Positions 40,586 to 41,877 of a DNA stretch of 41,877 nucleotides are shown piece after piece (positions within the stretch are counted from its first letter, which is position 1; each line of letters starts with the position of its first letter). Source of the stretch: JBBIJR01 sp037445875 (GTDB taxonomy: Bacteria > CLD3 > SB21). The stretch spans positions 1 to 41,877 of the forward strand of contig JBBIJR010000027.1 of NCBI GenBank assembly GCA_037445875.1, in the 5' to 3' direction. A program made the position numbers and the translations under genes. The notes beneath the pieces are model-generated. The model was given only the letters and a program-made list of their open reading frames with translations. It searched no databases and was not told the DNA's origin.

Positions 40586-41587
40586 ATGAAACTCGAAGCG
40601 TTTGTGCGGCAGAAACGCAATCACTGGAATCGACTGGGCATGCTCCTAACCGAGTGTGCGACCGGCGAGGTTTCGGATGAGAAGCTGAAAGATCTGATCC
40701 GCCTGTACCGGTCGGCATGTGCGGATTTCGCCTACGCGCGTTCCGCGTATCCTTATGACCGGATCGTTCCCGAATTGAATGTCCTTATTGGTCGTGCGCA
40801 CAAGATCGTCTACGGCACCCGCCGGCGTGGGTGGGACCGGGTCCGTCAGTTCTATGCGAGCGAGTTCCCGGCCTTGTTCCGCAGGCACCAGTCGTATTTC
40901 TGGGCCTCCATGGCCGTGTTTGCAGCGGCGGCTTTGATCGCTTTTCTGGCCTGCATGGGCAATCCGGATCTGCCGCGCGTAATCCTGGGCGACCGGTACG
41001 TTGAGATCACGCGGGAGAATATCCAGTCGAACAACCCCTTCGCCATCTACAGCAGCGAAGATAGCCCAATCATGTCCACTTTCATCATGACCAACAACAT
41101 CAAGGTGACATTCTTTGCATTCGGAATGGGTCTGCTGATGGGGTTTGGCACACTGTATGTCTTGTTCTACAACGGACTCATGTTCGGGATGTTCTTGTTC
41201 CTGTTCTTTGAACATCACTTGCTGCTTGATGCCCTGTTGACGGTTATGATGCACGGGGGGATCGAACTGACATGCATTTTCATCGCCGGAGGTGCGGGGC
41301 TTCTGGTAGGTAAGGCCCTGTTGTTTCCCGGCCCTTTTCCCAGGCGTGACGCACTGCGCAACAACGGCCTTCATGCCGTCCAGTTGATTCTGGGCATCAT
41401 TCCCCTTCTCGTCCTCGCAGCGCTCATTGAGGGATTTGTGACACGGGTTAGTCTTGCGTGGCCGTGGAGGCTCGCCTTTGTTTCGGCCACCTTCCTTTTC
41501 CTTGTATGGTATCTGGGCACGCGTGCCCAGCTTTCGCCCCGGCCCAAGCACAGACTGTCAACAATGCCGCTCACCCATCCGTCATGA
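40586..41587 (+). CDS. SpoIIM-like (stage II sporulation M family) membrane protein
   Basis: A 333-residue protein. Residues 1-100 are soluble and helical, with DLIRLYRSACADFAYARSAYP typical of the N-terminal part of stand-alone SpoIIM homologues. The membrane part has about five helices, with IMTNNIKVTFFAFGMGLLMGFGTLYVLFYNGLMFG split over two helices and HGGIELTCIFIAGGAGL as the family signature. It occurs outside spore formers, often beside RDD-domain or MoxR genes, and its function is unknown. Here the neighbour is a HAD hydrolase, probably in the same transcript, ending at the terminator near 41759. Confidence 0.88.
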   Translation: MKLEAFVRQKRNHWNRLGMLLTECATGEVSDEKLKDLIRLYRSACADFAYARSAYPYDRIVPELNVLIGRAHKIVYGTRRRGWDRVRQFYASEFPALFRRHQSYFWASMAVFAAAALIAFLACMGNPDLPRVILGDRYVEITRENIQSNNPFAIYSSEDSPIMSTFIMTNNIKVTFFAFGMGLLMGFGTLYVLFYNGLMFGMFLFLFFEHHLLLDALLTVMMHGGIELTCIFIAGGAGLLVGKALLFPGPFPRRDALRNNGLHAVQLILGIIPLLVLAALIEGFVTRVSLAWPWRLAFVSATFLFLVWYLGTRAQLSPRPKHRLSTMPLTHPS

Positions 41588-41758
41588 CGAGGAGTTCGTC
41601 ACTCCGTGGCGCGTAATGCTCGAAAAAACAAGTAGGGGTCGTCCGGAAGTGGAGGCATGCTTCTTGTCTGACCATGGATCGGCGGTCGTGATGCTGGATT
41701 TTTCCTCTCCCCAAGAAAGGCCCCCAATCAATCCGGTATCACGCTTCCCGCAATACAG

Positions 41759-41792
41759 AAAAGCGCCAGTTGACAGCCAACTGGCGCTTTTT
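41759..41792 (+). terminator. Strong intrinsic terminator
   Basis: A 13-base perfect stem (41760-41772 with 41778-41790) around a five-base loop ACAGC, followed by TTTTT overlapping the stem end. It is the clearest terminator in the window and closes the HAD-SpoIIM transcript. Its symmetry would also serve a gene on the other strand to the right. The 170 bases between the SpoIIM stop and the hairpin hold no supported gene. Confidence 0.92.
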
Positions 41793-41877
41793 CACTTCAG
41801 GGCAATGGAAACTCAGCCTGATTTAGATTACATGGAGACGGCTGGAACGTCTTTCCTTCTTGGTAGATTGGCGTGAT

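Noticed and set aside
41454..41876. 140-codon frame at the right edge
   Set aside because: It begins inside the SpoIIM-like gene in another frame and runs through the terminator hairpin.

Overview
This window of about 41.9 kb comes from an aerobic, chemoheterotrophic bacterium of moderately high GC. The best fit is the Bacteroidota/Ignavibacteria/Chlorobi (FCB) assemblage. The reasons are an ActABCDEF alternative complex III locus joined to a caa3 oxidase, a histidine kinase with the AKETAHQLGTP-type H-box, an EF-P whose tip reads PGNWR rather than PGKG, and gene starts that often lack a strong Shine-Dalgarno. The phylum is an inference; no rRNA, tRNA, phage, insertion sequence or CRISPR array was found to anchor it.

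Region 1 (171-14927, minus strand) is one respiratory supercluster. Reading in the direction of transcription it runs ctaB (haem O synthase), then actA-actB-actC-actD-actE-actF (quinol:cytochrome c oxidoreductase), a small membrane protein, an SCO copper chaperone, ctaC-ctaD-ctaE-ctaF (an A2-type caa3 oxidase with cytochrome c fused to subunit II), a second SCO protein and a DUF420/CtaM-like assembly protein. Electrons would pass from menaquinol through ACIII to the cytochrome c domains and then to oxygen.

Region 2 (15179-23483, plus strand) starts with a secreted six-repeat propeller-like protein behind a near-consensus promoter. It continues with efp-accB (no accC follows), a membrane histidine kinase overlapping a 40-residue lipoprotein ORF, an unknown 126-residue protein, a phosphodiester glycosidase-like lipoprotein overlapping a second histidine kinase, an ACT-domain protein and an enoyl-CoA hydratase. 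Neither kinase has a response regulator beside it.

Region 3 (23771-28395) holds a double-length ThyX-like protein, a DUF1801 protein, a short ORF of doubtful status, an SDR-type NAD(P)-binding protein, an aldose-1-epimerase-like protein and a divergent TrpF-like (phosphoribosylanthranilate isomerase family) protein.

Region 4 (28432-30840) is the most interesting part. Two ssb paralogues flank a WYL-domain regulator. Both ssb promoters carry the same inverted repeat, TCTCA-N5-TGAGA, at the same distance from the -10 element, centred near -42, and neither has a recognisable -35. This looks like a compact ssDNA-responsive circuit in which the WYL protein activates both ssb genes (an inference).

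Region 5 (30927-36218) has an MFS transporter, topA and a carB gene that ends after its first half. Convergent to it (36215-38735, minus strand) is an unusual cytochrome b/Rieske locus: Rieske, haem-binding protein, Rieske, cytochrome b. The cytochrome b has Tyr in place of one haem-ligand His and PPWY in place of PEWY. The right end has a CHAD-domain gene broken by an in-frame TAA, a divergent HAD hydrolase and a SpoIIM-like membrane protein followed by a strong terminator.
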